Origin: Pseudomonadota bacterium
GTDB taxonomy: Bacteria > Verrucomicrobiota > Verrucomicrobiia > Limisphaerales > SXTU01
DNA: 64,000 nucleotides
Assembly: GCA_009922615.1 (NCBI GenBank)
Contig: RFVF01000008.1
Coordinates: 27,981 to 91,980 of the forward strand
Direction: 5' to 3'
In this document: positions 16,616 to 25,948 of the stretch, piece by piece
Position numbering within the stretch: position 1 is the first letter of the stretch
How the letters are laid out: the number at the start of each line of letters is the position of its first letter
Program-made: the position numbers and the translations under genes
Notes under the pieces: model-generated
The model's input: only the letters and a program-made list of their open reading frames with translations
Database searches by the model: none
Told to the model about the DNA's origin: nothing

Positions 16616-19600
16616 CTACCCCATCGGCGGACGCGCGGGAATACCTTCCCAACGCGTGCCTGCGGGCAAGGTCTCGCCCTTCATCAGGAGCGAGAGGCTG
16701 TTAAGCTTTGCGTCGGGCTCGATACGCGTGTCGTAGAGCACCAGCGAGAGAGCGCCGATGGTGCAGCGGTCGCCCACGTCCACCGTGGACATCTTCATCA
16801 CGCGGTCCTCGAACAGATGCGTCTGAAGCGTGGCATCGGCGTTCACGCAGACGTCATCCCCGAGGCGAACGAGGTCGTGCTCGGTGATGTCCGTGGTCTC
16901 CAGATAGACGCGGCGGCCGATGCGCGCGCCGAGAGCGCGGAAAACCCAGCAGATTAACGGCGTGCCCTGCAAGATGCCGACGAGCCAGTCGTTACTCAGG
17001 TGCTCGTGGACGGCGTTCACCAGCTCGTTGCGCCAGACAAATGTGCTCCAGAGCGGACGCTCGCCGGGCCGGTAGCGGCCCACGACGGCCCACTTCAAGA
17101 CGATGAGAAACGCGACCGCCAGCAGGCCGCACGCGCCGTAGAGCAGCGGGAAGGTCAGCAGTTGCTCCCACGGTTCCAGATAGTCTTGGAGCAACACCAC
17201 GCCGGAGAAGAGCAGGCTGGTCAACACGACGAAGCCCGTCGCCGGCAAGAGCACGCGGATGAACTCGATAACCGCGCGCTGCGTGCGGAGGCGCTTGGTC
17301 GGCGTAAACGTGTTCTCGGCCGAGAACGCCGTGCTTTGCTGGCGGCTGGGCAGGAAAAGCACGGGGGAACCCAGCCAGGTCGCACCGGGGCGCGCGGCGT
17401 CCTCGGGCTTCGCCGGGGGCAACGAGAGGCAGCCGATGAGCGCGTTATCAGCGACGCCGCTGCCGGGCGGGAGCATCGCGCTGTTGCCCACAAAGGCGCG
17501 CTTGCCCACGCGGCAGTAGTCGAGCGTGATGAAGCCGCACTCCACCCGCGCCGCGCCGAGCGTGACGCTGTCGGCGAGGAAGCTTTCGTCGCCGATGTCG
17601 AGCAGGTCGGGCGAAACCGCGCCGGCGGTGGAGATTTCCGCCTGCTTGCCGAGCTTCGCGCCGAGCAGCTTGAACCACGGTTCCAAATACACCGACGCGT
17701 AGAGCGGCCCGAGAAAATCGAGACTCAGGTCCATGAGGTGGTCCACAAACCATTTTCGGACATAGAAGAAGCTGTGGATGGGGTAGCGGCCGGGCTGCAC
17801 GCGGCCGAGCAACAGCCACTTGAACGCGGCGATTTCGAGACCGAGCAACACGACGTAGCTGAACGCCACGAGCGGCGCGAGGAACAGATAAGAATAGTAA
17901 TCGTCCTCGTAGTTGAGATGGTTCATCAGCACGACGCCGGGCAGAATCGCCGCCAGAATGCAGGCGGGGAACAAGGCGACACCGACAGCGTGCAGGCAGG
18001 TAAAGCCAAAGCGACGGAGCGGAGAAGTTAGTGGGGCAGGCGTCCCGCCTGCCGTAGTCAACCGGGCGTCTCGCCCGGTTGAGCCAACTGCGGGCGGGAC
18101 GCCCGCATGACCAGAGGCAGGCGGGACGCCTGCCCCACTAGGGCTGTCTCTCGCCACGCATTTCGCAGGCGAGCCGAGCCAGCGTTCGCCCGCCGGGATG
18201 GTTTGCCCCGCCGGCAGCAGCGAGAGGTCTTCGAGCGCCGCGCCATCGGCAAGCGCAGAGTTTTCCCGCATCACCGCGCGCGTGCCGAGGAAGCAGCCCT
18301 TGCCAATGCGAACCGTCCCGATGATGAGCTGGCCGTCCTCGACGTGATAGCCGGCTGCCGTTGCATCCACACCGACGCTCGTGTCGTCACCAATGTCGAG
18401 CAGGTCGTAGCAGGCGAAGTTCGGGCTCGCGAGGTGAACATTCTGCCCAACGCGCGCACCCATCAGGCGAAAGTATAAATTCAGCAACGATGTGCCGGCG
18501 AGGTAATGCACCGGGATGGCCGACTGGATCGTGTTCACGAACCAGAAGCGCAGGTAGTAGCTGCCCCACAACGGATACGTGCCCGCGCGATAGCGCCCGA
18601 TGACGAGCCATTTGATGAGGATGGATGCCGTGAGCATTGCCGGGTAGAGCGCCACGAGGATGCCGAACGCGCCGACGATGGCTTCCCAGCGCTCGAACTC
18701 TTCCTCGAACATCCACGTGTAAGTGAGGTAGGGCGCGAGCCATTGCAGTGAGAAGAAGCCGAGGACGAAGTAGAGCCCGCCGAGCTGCCACAGGCCGCAG
18801 AGGAAGTGGCGGAGGTTTGGCGTTAGCGCGGGCGTCTCTGCGGCCGGAGCACCGGTTTCCAAACCGGCATCAGGCGCGACCCTCTTGCCTGTGGCCTCGT
18901 GCCGATTTGGCAATCGGCGCTCCAGCTTCGCGGCGAGCTTCTCCACCGTCGGTTGCTCATAAACGTCGAGCATCGAAACGCCGCGCAGGTCGGGGTCCTG
19001 CCGCAACTCGCTTACGAGCCGCGCCGCCAGCAGCGAATGCCCGCCCAGCTCGCGGAAGAAATCATCCGTCACCGACACGCGCTGCGGCGCGAAGAGCTGT
19101 TCCCACACGGCGGCCAGCTTGCGCTCCATTGGTGTGCGTGGGGGAACGTGGCTGGCGTCGGCCGCCTCGGCGGCACGCGGCTGCGGCGCGGGCAAGGCGC
19201 GACGGTCCACCTTGCCACTGGGCAGTATGGGCAAGGCCGCGATGTTTTCGATGAGCGCGGGCACCATGTAGCCGGGCAGGCGTTCGCGGAGCATTTCCTT
19301 GAGCGCTGACTCCGTGGCGGCTTGGCCCGCCCGCGACACGACGTAGGCGACGAGTTGCTGCACGCCGGGAACGTCTTCGCGCACCGCCACCACTGCGGCG
19401 GCAACGCCGGGGCAAGCGAGCAAGACCGATTCAATCTCCGCCAGCTCGACGCGGTAACCGCGCAGTTTGACCTGCGAATCCACACGACCGAGAAACTCGA
19501 TCTCGCCGGCGGCGTTGAACCGCGCCAGGTCGCCGGTGCGGTAGAGGCGCGGTGGTTCGGAGCCCAGCGGGTTGGCGATGAACTTTTCCTGCGTCAGCTC

Positions 19601-20854
19601 GGGCCGGCCCACGTAGCCGCGCGCCAGGCCGATGCCGCCGATGCACAACTCGCCTTCCTGACCGGTTGCCACCGCGCGTTGCTGTTCGTCAAGGATGGCG
19701 ATCGCATAGTTCGGCACGGGTTTGCCGATGGTCACCGGCTGGCCGGGCGTGAGGTCGCCAAACGTCGCGATGACCGTGGCCTCGGTCGGGCCGTAAGTGT
19801 TCACCATGCGCCGGCCTGCGCGCGCCCAGCGATTGACGAGGTCGGCGGGGCAAGCCTCGCCGCCGACGATCAGCAGGCGCACCCCGGGCACATCGTCGGT
19901 CATCATGGCGAGCTGCGTCGGCACCGTGCTGAAGACCGTGACGCCAGCCTCGGTGAGCAGCCGCGAGAGCATCGGTCCCGCGTGAACCATTTCACGCGTG
20001 CCGGCCACGAGCGTCGCTCCCGCAAAGAACGCCAGCCACACTTCCTCGACCGACGCATCGAACGCGATGGAGAAGCCCTGATACACGCGGTCTTCGGGCC
20101 GGACGTTGAAGATGGCTCCCTCCGCACGCACCAGATGGCATGCGCTGCGGTGCTCGATCTGCACGCCCTTGGGCCGGCCCGTGGTGCCGGAAGTGTAGAT
20201 GATGTAGGCCACGTCCTGAGGGGTCGCCCCGGTGTCGGAGCGGGCGAGTGGCGCGGTGGATTGGCGAGAAATGGCGGCGGCCTCGCGGTCGAGCTGAATC
20301 AACTTACAGGAACCAATGTGCGAAAGCTGCCCTCCCGGGCTCGATCCAACCGCTTCCCCGCGCTGGCTCCCACTCAATTTTTCAGCGAGCGCGGAGACCG
20401 TGATGAGCGCCGTCGCGCCCACGTCGGCGAGGATGAATTGCACGCGGTCGGCGGGATAGTCTGGATCCAGCGGGACGTATGCCGCGCCCGCTTTCAACGC
20501 GGCGAGCAACGCAACGTAAACGTCCATCGAACGGGGCAGAAACATCGCCACCGGACTCCCCCGTTGAACGCCGAGCGACCGCAACTGTCGCGCCAACTGG
20601 TTCGCTCGCTGCTCGACCTCGCCGTAAGTCATCCGCTCGTCCCCGCAAGCGAGCGCGATCCGGCCTTCCGCCGCCGCCGCGTTGCGCTCGAACAATTCGT
20701 GCAACAGCTCATGGCGGCATAGCTCCGGGACTTTCGGATACTGTAGCGCAGGAGCCTGAATGGGCGGTGGCGGCATCGTGGTCTGACTGGCGTGATTCTC
20801 CCCGCACGAGACGCGCCGTGTCACGCCTTGGTTTCGCACCAGCAGTTTTCTCAC
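16616..20854 (-). CDS. Single-module NRPS of the Pls (epsilon-poly-lysine synthetase) type
   Basis: 1412 residues from GTG 20854; an ATG at 20776 (26 residues shorter) is an equally good start. The adenylation domain (about 48-560) has YIIYTSGTTGRPKG, NTYGPTEATV, GELCIGG, YRTGDLARF and LPSGKVDRRALP. The carrier domain has GGHSLLAARL, whose Ser takes phosphopantetheine. Three tandem units follow, each with two membrane segments, a K-W..-GR-x3-G block, IGD-type left-handed-helix repeats and a PAG.RW.G.PA end. This A-T-(2TM + soluble domain)x3 order is the TIGR02353/Pls architecture, which makes isopeptide-linked homopolymers at the membrane. The specificity positions read D-A-E-S-I-G-T-V-I-K, resembling lysine codes. 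There is no condensation or thioesterase domain. A REP-like element lies in frame between units 1 and 2. Confidence 0.88.
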   Translation of the reverse strand: MRKLLVRNQGVTRRVSCGENHASQTTMPPPPIQAPALQYPKVPELCRHELLHELFERNAAAAEGRIALACGDERMTYGEVEQRANQLARQLRSLGVQRGSPVAMFLPRSMDVYVALLAALKAGAAYVPLDPDYPADRVQFILADVGATALITVSALAEKLSGSQRGEAVGSSPGGQLSHIGSCKLIQLDREAAAISRQSTAPLARSDTGATPQDVAYIIYTSGTTGRPKGVQIEHRSACHLVRAEGAIFNVRPEDRVYQGFSIAFDASVEEVWLAFFAGATLVAGTREMVHAGPMLSRLLTEAGVTVFSTVPTQLAMMTDDVPGVRLLIVGGEACPADLVNRWARAGRRMVNTYGPTEATVIATFGDLTPGQPVTIGKPVPNYAIAILDEQQRAVATGQEGELCIGGIGLARGYVGRPELTQEKFIANPLGSEPPRLYRTGDLARFNAAGEIEFLGRVDSQVKLRGYRVELAEIESVLLACPGVAAAVVAVREDVPGVQQLVAYVVSRAGQAATESALKEMLRERLPGYMVPALIENIAALPILPSGKVDRRALPAPQPRAAEAADASHVPPRTPMERKLAAVWEQLFAPQRVSVTDDFFRELGGHSLLAARLVSELRQDPDLRGVSMLDVYEQPTVEKLAAKLERRLPNRHEATGKRVAPDAGLETGAPAAETPALTPNLRHFLCGLWQLGGLYFVLGFFSLQWLAPYLTYTWMFEEEFERWEAIVGAFGILVALYPAMLTASILIKWLVIGRYRAGTYPLWGSYYLRFWFVNTIQSAIPVHYLAGTSLLNLYFRLMGARVGQNVHLASPNFACYDLLDIGDDTSVGVDATAAGYHVEDGQLIIGTVRIGKGCFLGTRAVMRENSALADGAALEDLSLLPAGQTIPAGERWLGSPAKCVARDSPSGAGVPPASGHAGVPPAVGSTGRDARLTTAGGTPAPLTSPLRRFGFTCLHAVGVALFPACILAAILPGVVLMNHLNYEDDYYSYLFLAPLVAFSYVVLLGLEIAAFKWLLLGRVQPGRYPIHSFFYVRKWFVDHLMDLSLDFLGPLYASVYLEPWFKLLGAKLGKQAEISTAGAVSPDLLDIGDESFLADSVTLGAARVECGFITLDYCRVGKRAFVGNSAMLPPGSGVADNALIGCLSLPPAKPEDAARPGATWLGSPVLFLPSRQQSTAFSAENTFTPTKRLRTQRAVIEFIRVLLPATGFVVLTSLLFSGVVLLQDYLEPWEQLLTFPLLYGACGLLAVAFLIVLKWAVVGRYRPGERPLWSTFVWRNELVNAVHEHLSNDWLVGILQGTPLICWVFRALGARIGRRVYLETTDITEHDLVRLGDDVCVNADATLQTHLFEDRVMKMSTVDVGDRCTIGALSLVLYDTRIEPDAKLNSLSLLMKGETLPAGTRWEGIPARPPMG
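18029..18140. repeat. REP-like composite palindrome inside the NRPS coding sequence
   Basis: Perfect 25-bp arms (18029-18053 and 18116-18140) flank two smaller hairpins, CAACCGGGCG-TCT-CGCCCGGTTG and GCGGGCG-GGA-CGCCCGC. On the coding strand it encodes GAGVPPASGHAGVPPAVGS and continues to TTAGGTPAP. It sits between the first and second membrane/LbH units, so the frame and domains are kept. Confidence 0.92.
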
Positions 20855-20894
20855 CGCCAGTGCTCAACGCCGCAGCCCGAAGGGCACGACCACC

Positions 20895-21947
20895 TCACCC
20901 CAGCTTCTGTCGCAGCGCCTCGGCGATCTGGATGAAGGGCTTGCCCTGCGGGTCCGCCGGGTGCGAGACGGACACGGGCGTGCCCTTGTCGCCGCCTTCG
21001 CGAATTTCCACGAAGATCGGGACTTCGCCGAGGAAAGGAATTTCCTGCCGCTCCGCTTCCGTGCGGCCGCCACCGTGGCCAAAGATTTCGACCCGCTGCC
21101 CCCCGGGTGCCATGAAATAACTCATGTTCTCGATGATGCCTAGGAGCGGCACGTTCACTTTCTCGAACATCGCGATGCCCTTGCGCACGACGCCGAGCGA
21201 GGCTTCCTGCGGCGTGGTGACGATGACCCCGCCATCCAGCGGCACAGTCTGGCAAAGCGAAAGCTGGGCATCGCCGGTGCCGGGCGGGAGGTCCACGAGC
21301 AAGTAATCGAGCTGGCCCCACTCGACCTGTGTGATGAACTGCTGGATGGTCTTTTGGATCATCGGGCCGCGCCAGATGACGGGCTGGTCGTCGGTGAGCA
21401 GGAAACCCATGCTCATCAATTTCACCCCGTGGTTGCTGGGCGGAATAAGCTTCTCGTCATCGCTGACGACGGGGCGTTGGTGAATGCCCATCATCAGCGG
21501 AATGCTCGGGCCGTAGATGTCGCAATCGAGCAGGCCCACGCGTGCACCGAGGTGCGTGAGCGCGCAGGCGAGGTTCACCGAGCAGGTGGACTTGCCCACG
21601 CCGCCCTTGCCGCTGGCGATCGCGACGATGCGTTTGATGCCGGGAACTTTGTTCTGGTTTTGGAACGCGCCACCGGCGGCCGGAGCCGCGCCTGGCGCGG
21701 GACCGGCGGGCTGCTTCATCTCGACGAAGACGTGGGTGACGCCGGGCTGGCCGCGCAGCACGTTCTCGCACTCGGCCTTGATGATTTTAGCGGCGTCGGG
21801 ATTGGGCGAGGTGAGTTCGAGGCGGACGTTGACGGCACCGTTGTTCACGGCGACGTGCTTGACGAGGCCGAATGAGATGATGTCGCGCGAGTAGCCGGGA
21901 TATTTCACGGCCTTCAGCGCGTCGAGGATGGCTTCTTGAGTCAGCAT
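20895..21947 (-). CDS. mrp: Mrp/NBP35 family Fe-S cluster carrier ATPase (ApbC)
   Basis: 350 residues from ATG 21947; longer frames upstream carry no family similarity. The N-terminal 90 residues are a MIP18/DUF59 domain (MLTQEAILDALKAVKYPGYSRD). The rest is the Mrp P-loop ATPase with SGKGGVGKST (Walker A), LLDCDIYGPSIP, and DLPPGTGDAQLS. The usual C-terminal CxxC was not seen; ENMSYF replaces the common ENMS-C, which is frequent in Mrp variants lacking the Cys pair. Mrp carries Fe-S clusters to apoproteins. It reads leftward, 40 bp before the NRPS, and is divergent from the broken DUF1501 gene. Confidence 0.94.
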   Translation of the reverse strand: MLTQEAILDALKAVKYPGYSRDIISFGLVKHVAVNNGAVNVRLELTSPNPDAAKIIKAECENVLRGQPGVTHVFVEMKQPAGPAPGAAPAAGGAFQNQNKVPGIKRIVAIASGKGGVGKSTCSVNLACALTHLGARVGLLDCDIYGPSIPLMMGIHQRPVVSDDEKLIPPSNHGVKLMSMGFLLTDDQPVIWRGPMIQKTIQQFITQVEWGQLDYLLVDLPPGTGDAQLSLCQTVPLDGGVIVTTPQEASLGVVRKGIAMFEKVNVPLLGIIENMSYFMAPGGQRVEIFGHGGGRTEAERQEIPFLGEVPIFVEIREGGDKGTPVSVSHPADPQGKPFIQIAEALRQKLG

Positions 21948-22078
21948 GATTTTTGCAGTTTCCGAAATCGGTGCGGGAATGTCGGCGGAACCGGCGGGTT
22001 TGGCAAATGCGCAGTTTGCCGCCGGTGAAGCGAGCGGCGCTTGAAGCGCTTGCCTCCCGGTGTAAGCTCGTGAATGCA

Positions 22079-23462
22079 ATGAACTCCGCCTGCACACCGC
22101 AGCTCAATCTCGGCCTCACGCGCCGTCGCCTGTTGCAAGTTGGTGGCCTGGGCATGTTCGGCCTGTCGCTGCCCAAGCTGTTCGCCGCCGAGGCGAAGGC
22201 CGCGAAGAACCCGCCCGCCCGCGCGAAATCCGTCGTCTTCCTCTTCCAATGGGGCGGGCCGAGCCATCTCGAAACCTTCGACATGAAGCCCGATGCGCCC
22301 GAGGGCATCCGCGGGTTGCACAAGCCGATGGCGTCGAGCGCCGATGGCATCCAAGTCAACTCACTCCTCCCGCGCACGGCGAAGGTCATGGACAAGGTCG
22401 TCCATGCACCACACGATGAAGAACCACAACTCGGCGGGCTACTACGCGCTCTCTGGACACGCGCCAGCCACGGACGACCAGCGGCTGAAGGATTCCATCG
22501 ACCTTTTCCCCGCCTACGGTTCCGTCGTGGATCGGCTGGCTCCGCTCAAGGGCGGCGATCTGCCGACCTTCGCCGCGTTTCCTTACGCGATCTCGGATGG
22601 CTCGCTGGTGCCTGCACAGCACGCAAGTTTTCTCGGCAAGGTCCACGATCCGCTGCTGGTCACCCGCGATCCGAGCGAGCCGGGCTTTGGCCTGCCGGAA
22701 CTCAGCCTGCCGGCGAATTTGTCGTTCGACCGCATCGCGGCACGGCGCGAATTGCAGAAGGTGGTCGATGCGCAAACCCGTTTGCTGGATCACTCGGCCG
22801 CCGCGCGCGGGCTGGACGCTTATTACGAGAAAGCCCTCGCGATGCTGCATTCCACGAAGCTGCGCGAGGCGTTCAACCTCGAGGCCGAGCCAGCGCCGCT
22901 GCGCGACGCCTATGGCCGCACGCCCTACGGCCAGAGCTGCCTGCTGGCGCGCCGGCTCGTCGAGTCCGGCGTGAAATTTGTGCAGGTGTATTTCTCCGAC
23001 AACATCGGCGGGCAAAGCACCGAATCCGGCGGCTGGGACACGCACGGTTTCAACAATACGCGGATGTTCCCCATCATCGAGAAGCGCCACCTGCCCATCA
23101 CCGACCAGACGCTGCCAACCTTCCTCAATGACCTCGACTCGCGCGGTCTGCTGGAGACCACGCTCGTCGTGTGGGTCGGCGAGTTCGGTCGCACGCCGCG
23201 CATCAACGCGAACATCAGCCGCGACCACTGGCCGCAGTGTTACACGGCGTTGCTCGCCGGGGCGGGCGTGAAGAAAGGGTTTGTTTACGGATCTTCCGAC
23301 AAGCACGGCGAATATCCCGCCGACAAGCTCGTGAAGCCCGACGACCTCGCCGCGACGATTTACCACCTGCTGGGGATTGATCCGCACACCGAGGTCCGCG
23401 ACACGCTCAACCGCCCGGTGCCCATCAGCTACGGGAAGGCGATCACGGATGTGATGGTGTGA
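22079..23462 (+). pseudogene. DUF1501 gene disrupted by a frameshift
   Basis: The first frame (from ATG 22079) gives a Tat-like start (LTRRRLLQVGGLGMFG), FLFQWGGPSHLETFDMKP and LPRTAKVMDKV. At about 22,395-22,405 the family continues in another frame with MHHTMKNHNSAGYYALSGHA and runs intact to GWDTHG, WVGEFGRTPRINA, DHWPQCYTALLAG and the stop at 23462. Homologues have a 'VVRS'-type segment at this point, so a deletion of about 11 bp that is not a multiple of three would explain the break. Either the gene is dead or the assembly has an indel error. No DUF1549 partner is adjacent. Confidence 0.88.
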
Positions 23463-23466
23463 GCAG

Positions 23467-23931
23467 CTACTGCAACCGGACGCTGACCGTGGCTTTGTCG
23501 TAAACCAAGGTCCGGCCGGAAGGCGGCTGCGGGGGCTTAGGTGTGCCAAACGAAGCCATGATCTCGTGCAAGGTGGAAGGGGTCCAACTCGCGTTGATGG
23601 TCCATTTCTTCAGCACGCGATTGTAGAGGTCGAGTTGCGCTTGGTAATCGCCCGGGGTCGCAGGGGCGTAGGCGTTCACCGGTTGAACTGGGATGAACCG
23701 CCGCTCAACAGCAACCGTGAGTTCCGCGCCAGGGGGTGGTAGGGGCGCAGCGGCTGCCGATGGATCTGCGAGCGCCGATGCCACCGGTGCGTCCGCCACC
23801 TCTTGGCCCTCCGGGCCGCCTGCCCCGCTAGAGGAGGTGGCGCGCGACTTGCGCTTGCACCCCGGTGCCACGAGCAGGACACCGGCGATAACCATCCACC
23901 CCAAACGCTGCCAACACCGGAATCGCTTCAT
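23467..23931 (-). CDS. Hypothetical lipoprotein following a pseudopilin
   Basis: 154 residues with a lipoprotein signal: [13 protein letters not shown] gives the lipobox VAPGC at Cys25. The mature part is an Ala/Pro-rich linker followed by a small C-terminal domain ([21 protein letters not shown]). Its ATG overlaps the stop of the pseudopilin gene by 4 bp (ATGA), so the two are translationally coupled. The Pro-rich C-terminal domain has a helix-strand look but no recognised family. Confidence 0.75.
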   Translation of the reverse strand: MKRFRCWQRLGWMVIAGVLLVAPGCKRKSRATSSSGAGGPEGQEVADAPVASALADPSAAAAPLPPPGAELTVAVERRFIPVQPVNAYAPATPGDYQAQLDLYNRVLKKWTINASWTPSTLHEIMASFGTPKPPQPPSGRTLVYDKATVSVRLQ

Positions 23932-24806
23932 GGTGCCAGAGCTTGGATGATGTTGGGGTTGAGGATGTCCGTATAGAGGGTGGCCTCTGAGTGGAAATCA
24001 CCGTAAATCACCGTCGCCTTCTTACCATGCCGCAGTGAGAGAACGTTGCCCGTATTGGCGAAGCGCCCGTCATCAATGAAGGAAGGGGTGCTGGCGGTCC
24101 AGACCGCTGGCGCATATTCTTTGGCTCCATCAGCCGGGCCGCCGCGCTCTTCGATCCAAGCCCACTTGTCCGACGGACGCATGACCATGGCAGTCCTAAA
24201 TTTTTGCACCGTGGTCCGGCCTGAATTGATGTCGGTTGCCATGCCTTGGTTCGGGTTTCCTCCGACCCCGTTGAAAGTGTAGGAGAAAGGGTAATTCGGT
24301 AGCCCCGCGCTAGGTGAACCTCTGTAGATGTTGCCTGCGTTGGGGTCGGTCAATCCGCTGCCCTTCCATCTGTCGTTCCAATTCTTGTCCACGGCACAAC
24401 GCAGCATGGTTTTGCCGTCAGTGTAGAGCGTGTTATCCAAGGCCTGAAGGTATTTGGCAATGGCACTGCCCGCTAGGTTTCCCGGCGTAGCACCAATACT
24501 GTTTCCAGCACCAGGGCGTGGCCCAAACTGATACCAAATAGCATCCTCGGGATGAGTGCCATTGGCTCCCTGAGAAGGCGCGGAAAAAAACACATCGTCG
24601 AAGTCCTGCGTGTAGAGTGATGTCGCGAGGCCCAGTTGCTTGGTGTTACTCAGGCAGGTGGCCTGTCCCGCCTTCGCCTTGGCCTTCGCCAGCGCGGGCA
24701 GCAGCATCCCCGCCAGAATCGCGATGATGGCGATAACGACGAGCAGTTCGATAAGGGTGAAGCCCGCTCCGTCGGCGCGGGGCGGCATGCTGGTCTGCTT
24801 CTTCAC
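23928..24806 (-). CDS. Prepilin-type N-terminal cleavage/methylation protein (PulG-like)
   Basis: 292 residues. The N-terminus has a short basic leader and the prepilin peptidase site [18 protein letters not shown], followed by the [24 protein letters not shown] pattern that is typical of Verrucomicrobia/Planctomycetes pseudopilins. The C-terminal end has a xDGH-like GDFHSEAT segment and [19 protein letters not shown]. These proteins are exported and assembled by type II secretion or related machinery, and occur in large numbers in these phyla. It is coupled to the downstream lipoprotein gene. The upstream spacer of 124 bp (24807-24930) probably holds its promoter; no clear box was identified. 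Confidence 0.93.
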   Translation of the reverse strand: MKKQTSMPPRADGAGFTLIELLVVIAIIAILAGMLLPALAKAKAKAGQATCLSNTKQLGLATSLYTQDFDDVFFSAPSQGANGTHPEDAIWYQFGPRPGAGNSIGATPGNLAGSAIAKYLQALDNTLYTDGKTMLRCAVDKNWNDRWKGSGLTDPNAGNIYRGSPSAGLPNYPFSYTFNGVGGNPNQGMATDINSGRTTVQKFRTAMVMRPSDKWAWIEERGGPADGAKEYAPAVWTASTPSFIDDGRFANTGNVLSLRHGKKATVIYGDFHSEATLYTDILNPNIIQALAP

Positions 24807-24930
24807 GGCTGGTGTTTGGGTTGATCTTTAGCCGCACGCGCGGCTCGGTTAAGGGCTGCTGGCTATTTACAATACGAAGCCGAGTCAGTAAAGAGTTTCT
24901 TCCGACACCGCTCTACTTCGGCCTGCCCGG

Positions 24931-25863
24931 CTACCGCCGCACCCACCGGTAGGCCGTCCGGGCATTCCCGGCGAAAAACTTCTCCAACGCCGCTCGTCCC
25001 TTTGCCCCGAAGTAGTCGTGCACGATGCCCTGCACGGTTGCGAGCTTCGCGAACCGCTCGCTCACCGGCCAGTTGCTGCCGTAGATGAGCCGGTCAGGGC
25101 CGAACGCGTTCCACGCGATGTCCAGCCAGGGCCGGTAAAACTCCACGTCGCGCGGCGCGGAGCCATCGTTCTTGCCGGTGCCTTCCACCAGCGCGGAGAC
25201 TTTCAGGAACACCTGCGGAAACTTCGCGGCCGCCTCCAGGTCTGCCCGCCACGTGGGCAAGACGTTCTTCCCGTCGATGCGTGTGTTCGAAAGATGATTG
25301 ATGACGATCCGCAGCCCGGGCAGCTCCTTCGCGAGCCGCGCTACCTCAGGCAGCAGCGTCGGCCCGCCGTTCACGTCGAGCTCAAGGTCCGCGTCGGCCA
25401 GGCGCTTGATGTCGACGATGAAAGCCGCGTTTCCCAAGCCCGTGCGCAGTGCGCCCTCGCTGATGCGGATGCCACGGTAGAGCGGGTTCGCGGCGAAGCG
25501 TTTTAAGTGCCCGGCGAACGCATCTTCGCCGGGCTTCAAGTTGCCCACGAAGCCGACGATGAATTTGTCCTTCGCCGCGAGATCGAGAATCCACTGGTTG
25601 TCTTCCACGAGCGGGCTGGCCTCCACCACGACTGTGCCCGTAACCGGCTGCGGCACCGGCTGCGCGCGGTAATCCGTGGGCAGCATGGTGCGGTAGAGCA
25701 CGTTGTCGCCCTTGCCCGGCCACGGCACACCCTCGGGCCGCTTCGGGTCGTAGAAGTGCGTGTGACAGTCGATGATGGTGAGCGGACCGGGGGCAGCGGC
25801 GTAGGCTGGCGCGGTGGCCAAGGCGGCGGTGGCAGTGAGGAATTCACGGCGGGTCGTGGACAT
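24931..25863 (-). CDS. Amidohydrolase family 2 (COG3618) enzyme, Tat-exported
   Basis: 310 residues from ATG 25863. The Tat signal is MSTTRREFLTATAALATAPA. The TIM-barrel hydrolase begins with IIDCHTHFYDP (HxH metal ligands), then VVVEAS, GIRISEG, RIVINHLSN (metal His), and the C-terminal YGSNWPVSE (catalytic Asp region replaced by SNW as in this subfamily). COG3618 members hydrolyse lactones such as fucono-lactone or 2-pyrone-4,6-dicarboxylate. A periplasmic lactone or sugar-acid substrate is inferred. It is last in a leftward run after tyrA. Confidence 0.87.
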   Translation of the reverse strand: MSTTRREFLTATAALATAPAYAAAPGPLTIIDCHTHFYDPKRPEGVPWPGKGDNVLYRTMLPTDYRAQPVPQPVTGTVVVEASPLVEDNQWILDLAAKDKFIVGFVGNLKPGEDAFAGHLKRFAANPLYRGIRISEGALRTGLGNAAFIVDIKRLADADLELDVNGGPTLLPEVARLAKELPGLRIVINHLSNTRIDGKNVLPTWRADLEAAAKFPQVFLKVSALVEGTGKNDGSAPRDVEFYRPWLDIAWNAFGPDRLIYGSNWPVSERFAKLATVQGIVHDYFGAKGRAALEKFFAGNARTAYRWVRR

Positions 25864-25865
25864 GC

Positions 25866-25935
25866 GGGAAACGTTCAACGTCCAACGCTCAACTTTCAAC
25901 GTTCAAATCACAGCCCCGTCAATCCTCGACCCTCG
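25866..25935. repeat. Intergenic short-period repeat (ACGTTCAACGTCCAACG / TCGACCCTCGACC)
   Basis: Two text-like tracts sit side by side between tyrA and the amidohydrolase gene: units of AACGTTCA/AACGTCCA (25871-25904) and CCTCGAC (25920-25938). They match the style of the repeat found inside the DUF1553 gene. Confidence 0.7.
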
Positions 25936-25948
25936 ACCTGATCCCAAG

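Noticed and set aside
18029..18140. CRISPR-like repeat array
   Set aside because: Only one copy of a palindrome with nested hairpins and no regularly spaced repeats or spacers, so it is a REP-like element.
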